7,478 nucleotides of DNA from Anaerolineae bacterium. GTDB taxonomy: Bacteria; Chloroflexota; Anaerolineae; UBA1429. The stretch is from positions 1-7,478 of the forward strand of contig JAFGLK010000546.1 in NCBI GenBank assembly GCA_016928125.1, in the 5' to 3' direction. Shown piece after piece: positions 6,254-7,478 of the stretch (position 1 is the stretch's first letter; every line of letters begins with the position of its first letter). The translations under genes were made by a program, and so were the position numbers. The notes under the pieces were generated by a model. The model was given only the letters and a program-made list of their open reading frames with translations, did not search any database and was not told the origin of the DNA.

Positions 6254-6448
6254 ATGTTACGCGCAGGCAACGAATGCACATCCACAAGGCTCCTGCCACG
6301 CACCCGCGGCATGGTGTCCGTTTGTGATGTGCCCTTGCCGGTCTCAGACGCGCTGTGGTTTACCGAGAGCAGCGCGTTTTTCTTTGGCTTTCCCTACTAT
6401 TATGCCAGCCCCAAGGAGGAGGGCTCCGCGCTGCACGGGGAATCATAG
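6254..6448 (+). CDS. Aromatic (Phe/Tyr) leader peptide of a transcription attenuator
   Basis: This ORF has 64 codons; the ATG is preceded by GAGGAAA (6243-6249) at four bases and lies just behind a promoter. The peptide has no domain, signal or repeat typical of a functional protein. It carries a control-codon run AFFFGFPYYYA (41-51): Phe codons at 6377-6385 and 6389-6391 and Tyr codons at 6395-6403, that is seven aromatic residues in nine, plus Trp35-Phe36 just upstream. This resembles the enterobacterial pheL leader in style. The stop at 6446-6448 is followed 30 bases later by a terminator hairpin, and the next genes make the precursors of Phe and Tyr. Expected role: ribosomes stall on these codons when Phe- or Tyr-tRNA is short, and the stall selects the antiterminator. 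It is longer than classical leaders (14-16 residues). An internal ATG at 6311 would give 45 residues but lacks a ribosome site. Confidence 0.82.
   Translation: MLRAGNECTSTRLLPRTRGMVSVCDVPLPVSDALWFTESSAFFFGFPYYYASPKEEGSALHGES
6369..6434 (+). promoter_or_regulatory. Attenuator protector stem (1:2)
   Basis: GCAGCGCG (6369-6376) is perfectly complementary to CGCGCTGC (6427-6434). A nested five-pair stem AGCCC/GGGCT (6407-6411 with 6421-6425) can form inside it. The Phe and Tyr codons (6377-6403) sit in the large internal loop, beginning at the base after the first strand. Formation would tie up the 5' strand of the antiterminator and so favour termination. A ribosome stalled on the Phe codons would cover 6369-6376 and prevent it. 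Confidence 0.65.
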
Positions 6449-6491
6449 TCGAAACCCTTAGAGATCGAGAAAAGATGGAAAGCGTGGAGCC
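6422..6491 (+). promoter_or_regulatory. Antiterminator (2:3)
   Basis: GGCTCCGCGCT (6422-6432) pairs with AGCGTGGAGCC (6481-6491) through eleven consecutive pairs with one G-U. It uses the whole GC part of the 5' strand of the downstream terminator, so antiterminator and terminator cannot coexist. Its own 5' strand overlaps the protector stem at 6427-6432. Confidence 0.72.
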
Positions 6492-6512
6492 ACACAGGCC
6501 CCACGCTTTTTT
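6479..6512 (+). terminator. Attenuator terminator (3:4) upstream of aroH
   Basis: Nine pairs (AAAGCGTGG 6479-6487 with CCACGCTTT 6501-6509), one A/C mismatch and three inner pairs (GCC 6489-6491 with GGC 6497-6499) close a five-base loop, ACACA. The run TTTTTT (6507-6512) follows the GC stem. It lies 30 bases after the leader stop and 94 bases before the aroH start, so it can end transcription before the structural genes. Confidence 0.88.
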
Positions 6513-6605
6513 CGTGAACTCAGGCCAAGCTGAAATCCACACAATCCCCCAGCGTAGGGCCTGAGGATGTCAGAGTAGACTGAGTCTAGAGAGGAGGTGC
6601 CATAC

Positions 6606-7001
6606 ATGGCCGTCCGAGGCGTCAGAGGAGCAACCACCGCGGAGAGCAACACGGCCGAGAGCATTCTCGCCGCGACCCGGACACTGCTCGAGCAGATGGC
6701 ATCCGCTAATGCCATCCAAACAGAGGACCTGGCCGCGGCCTATTTCACCGTCACCGAGGATCTGGATGCGGCCTTTCCCGCCCATGTCGCCCGCAAGATG
6801 GGCTGGGATCAGGTTCCACTTCTTGACGCCCGAGAGATTCCGGTACCGGGCAGTCTGCCACGCTGCATCCGCGTGCTCTTGCTCTGGAACACAGAGACGC
6901 CTCAAGGGGAAATCGTGCATGTATACCAGGCCGAGGCCATTTGGCTGCGACCCGATCTGGTCAAGTCTGCAACTATGGTGCAGGAGGGAGAAAAGCGATG
7001 A
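6606..7001 (+). CDS. aroH: Chorismate mutase, AroH class
   Basis: The protein has 131 residues. The ATG at 6606 has GAGGAGG (6591-6597) eight bases upstream; the GTG at 6597 overlaps that site and is rejected. It converts chorismate to prephenate, the branch point to Phe and Tyr, in the cytoplasm. It aligns along its whole length with the Bacillus AroH type (trimeric, about 127 residues): [14 protein letters not shown] at the start, AFPAHVAR (56-63), CIRVLL (87-92), HVYQAEA (105-111) and LRPDL (114-118). The catalytic set by comparison with B. subtilis is Arg7, Phe57, Arg63, Glu77, Arg89, Tyr107 and Arg115. It is first in the operon behind the attenuator, and its stop overlaps the start of the DAHP synthase gene in ATGA. 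Confidence 0.96.
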   Translation: MAVRGVRGATTAESNTAESILAATRTLLEQMASANAIQTEDLAAAYFTVTEDLDAAFPAHVARKMGWDQVPLLDAREIPVPGSLPRCIRVLLLWNTETPQGEIVHVYQAEAIWLRPDLVKSATMVQEGEKR

Positions 7002-7478
7002 TTGTGGTGATGCGACGTCAGGCCAGTCGTCAGGAAATCCAGACCGTTGTGGATCGCGTGAACAGCATGGGCTTCAAGGCCCACCTTTCTACGGGCGAGG
7101 AGCGCACGATCATCGGTGTGATCGGGGACGAGCGGCCCGTGAACGAAAGCGTTTTTCGCCTGCTGGAGGGCGTGGAGAAGGTCGTGCGCATCCTCAAGCC
7201 CTACAAGCTTGCCGGGCGCGACTTTCACCCCCACGATACCGTCGTCCCAATCAATGGCACATCGGTCGGGGGCACGCATGTGACCGTCATGGCGGGGCCA
7301 TGTACCGTGGAGAGCCGCGAGCAGCTCATGGAGACTGCCCAGGCTGTCAAAGAGGCCGGCGTGCACATCTTGCGCGGTGGAGCCTTCAAACCACGCACCT
7401 CACCGTATAGCTTCCAAGGCCTCGGCGAGGAGGGGCTGGAGCTGCTGGCAGAGGCCAGAGAGGCCACGGGATTGGCGA
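6998..7478 (+). CDS. aroF: 3-deoxy-7-phosphoheptulonate (DAHP) synthase, type I-beta, N-terminal part (cut by window edge)
   Basis: A frame of 160 codons runs off the right edge. The ATG at 6998 overlaps the aroH stop by four bases (ATGA), with GGAGGGAG (6983-6990) seven bases upstream. DAHP synthase condenses phosphoenolpyruvate and erythrose 4-phosphate, the first step of the shikimate pathway. Residues 1-68 form the small ferredoxin-like domain found in Thermotoga-type enzymes, where it mediates feedback inhibition by Phe/Tyr. A linker ([13 protein letters not shown], 68-80) leads to the catalytic barrel with MAGPCTVES (98-106, Cys102 as metal ligand) and [16 protein letters not shown] (126-141, with Lys131, Arg133, Thr134 and Ser135 for substrate phosphate and PEP). 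The overlap with aroH suggests coupled expression of the first enzyme and the branch enzyme. Confidence 0.95.
   Translation, partial: MIVVMRRQASRQEIQTVVDRVNSMGFKAHLSTGEERTIIGVIGDERPVNESVFRLLEGVEKVVRILKPYKLAGRDFHPHDTVVPINGTSVGGTHVTVMAGPCTVESREQLMETAQAVKEAGVHILRGGAFKPRTSPYSFQGLGEEGLELLAEAREATGLA

Noticed and set aside
6198..6461. Longer ORF overlapping the leader peptide in another frame
   Set aside because: It would start at a TTG inside the -35 element of the promoter with no ribosome site; the frame starting at 6254 has a ribosome site and the aromatic run.
6233..6512. T-box or other tRNA/metabolite riboswitch in the aromatic leader
   Set aside because: There is no T-box sequence or other recognisable aptamer core, whereas a translatable ORF with consecutive Phe/Tyr codons and alternate stems explains the region.

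Overview
The window is high-GC bacterial DNA that looks like Chloroflexota (Anaerolineae or a near relative). This rests on three things. The exported proteins have long Pro/Thr-rich linkers. One of them carries an LPLVLRQ motif directly in front of a PTPTPT stretch, a style I associate with secreted proteins of that phylum. The gene families present (DUF3048 lipoprotein, tandem TatA, AroH-type chorismate mutase followed by a Thermotoga-type DAHP synthase) also fit. The phylum is an inference; no marker gene fixes it.

Layout. 1-188 (minus): the N-terminal part of a Nudix hydrolase, cut by the window edge. 328-1503 (plus): a DUF3048 lipoprotein, divergent from the Nudix gene, with an extended -10 promoter between them. 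1677-2249: a secreted protein of unknown function. 2362-2831: two tandem tatA genes behind a very good promoter, closed by an intrinsic terminator at 2897-2934. 3074-6005: a xylose-isomerase-like TIM-barrel protein, a GalU-type nucleotidyltransferase and a GHMP sugar kinase resembling glucuronokinase. The last two are 5 nt apart, and together the three genes look like a sugar-to-UDP-sugar module. 6045-6118 (minus): tRNA-Val(GAC), convergent with the kinase across a shared GC-rich hairpin. 6198-7478 (plus): an aromatic amino acid operon starting with a leader region, then aroH and the first third of the DAHP synthase gene.

The most interesting part is 6198-6512, the leader of the aromatic operon. 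A promoter is followed by a 64-codon ORF with a good ribosome binding site. It contains the run FFFGFPYYY and is followed by a rho-independent terminator 94 bp before aroH. Three mutually exclusive pairings can be read directly: a protector stem (6369-6376 with 6427-6434), an antiterminator (6422-6432 with 6481-6491) and the terminator (6479-6491 with 6497-6509). The Phe and Tyr codons lie immediately after the first strand of the protector. This is the full architecture of ribosome-mediated transcription attenuation responding to Phe/Tyr. It sits in front of the committing enzyme of the shikimate pathway and the branch enzyme chorismate mutase. The DAHP synthase also has the N-terminal ferredoxin-like domain that gives Phe/Tyr feedback inhibition in its Thermotoga homologue, so the pathway appears to be controlled at two levels by the same end products.
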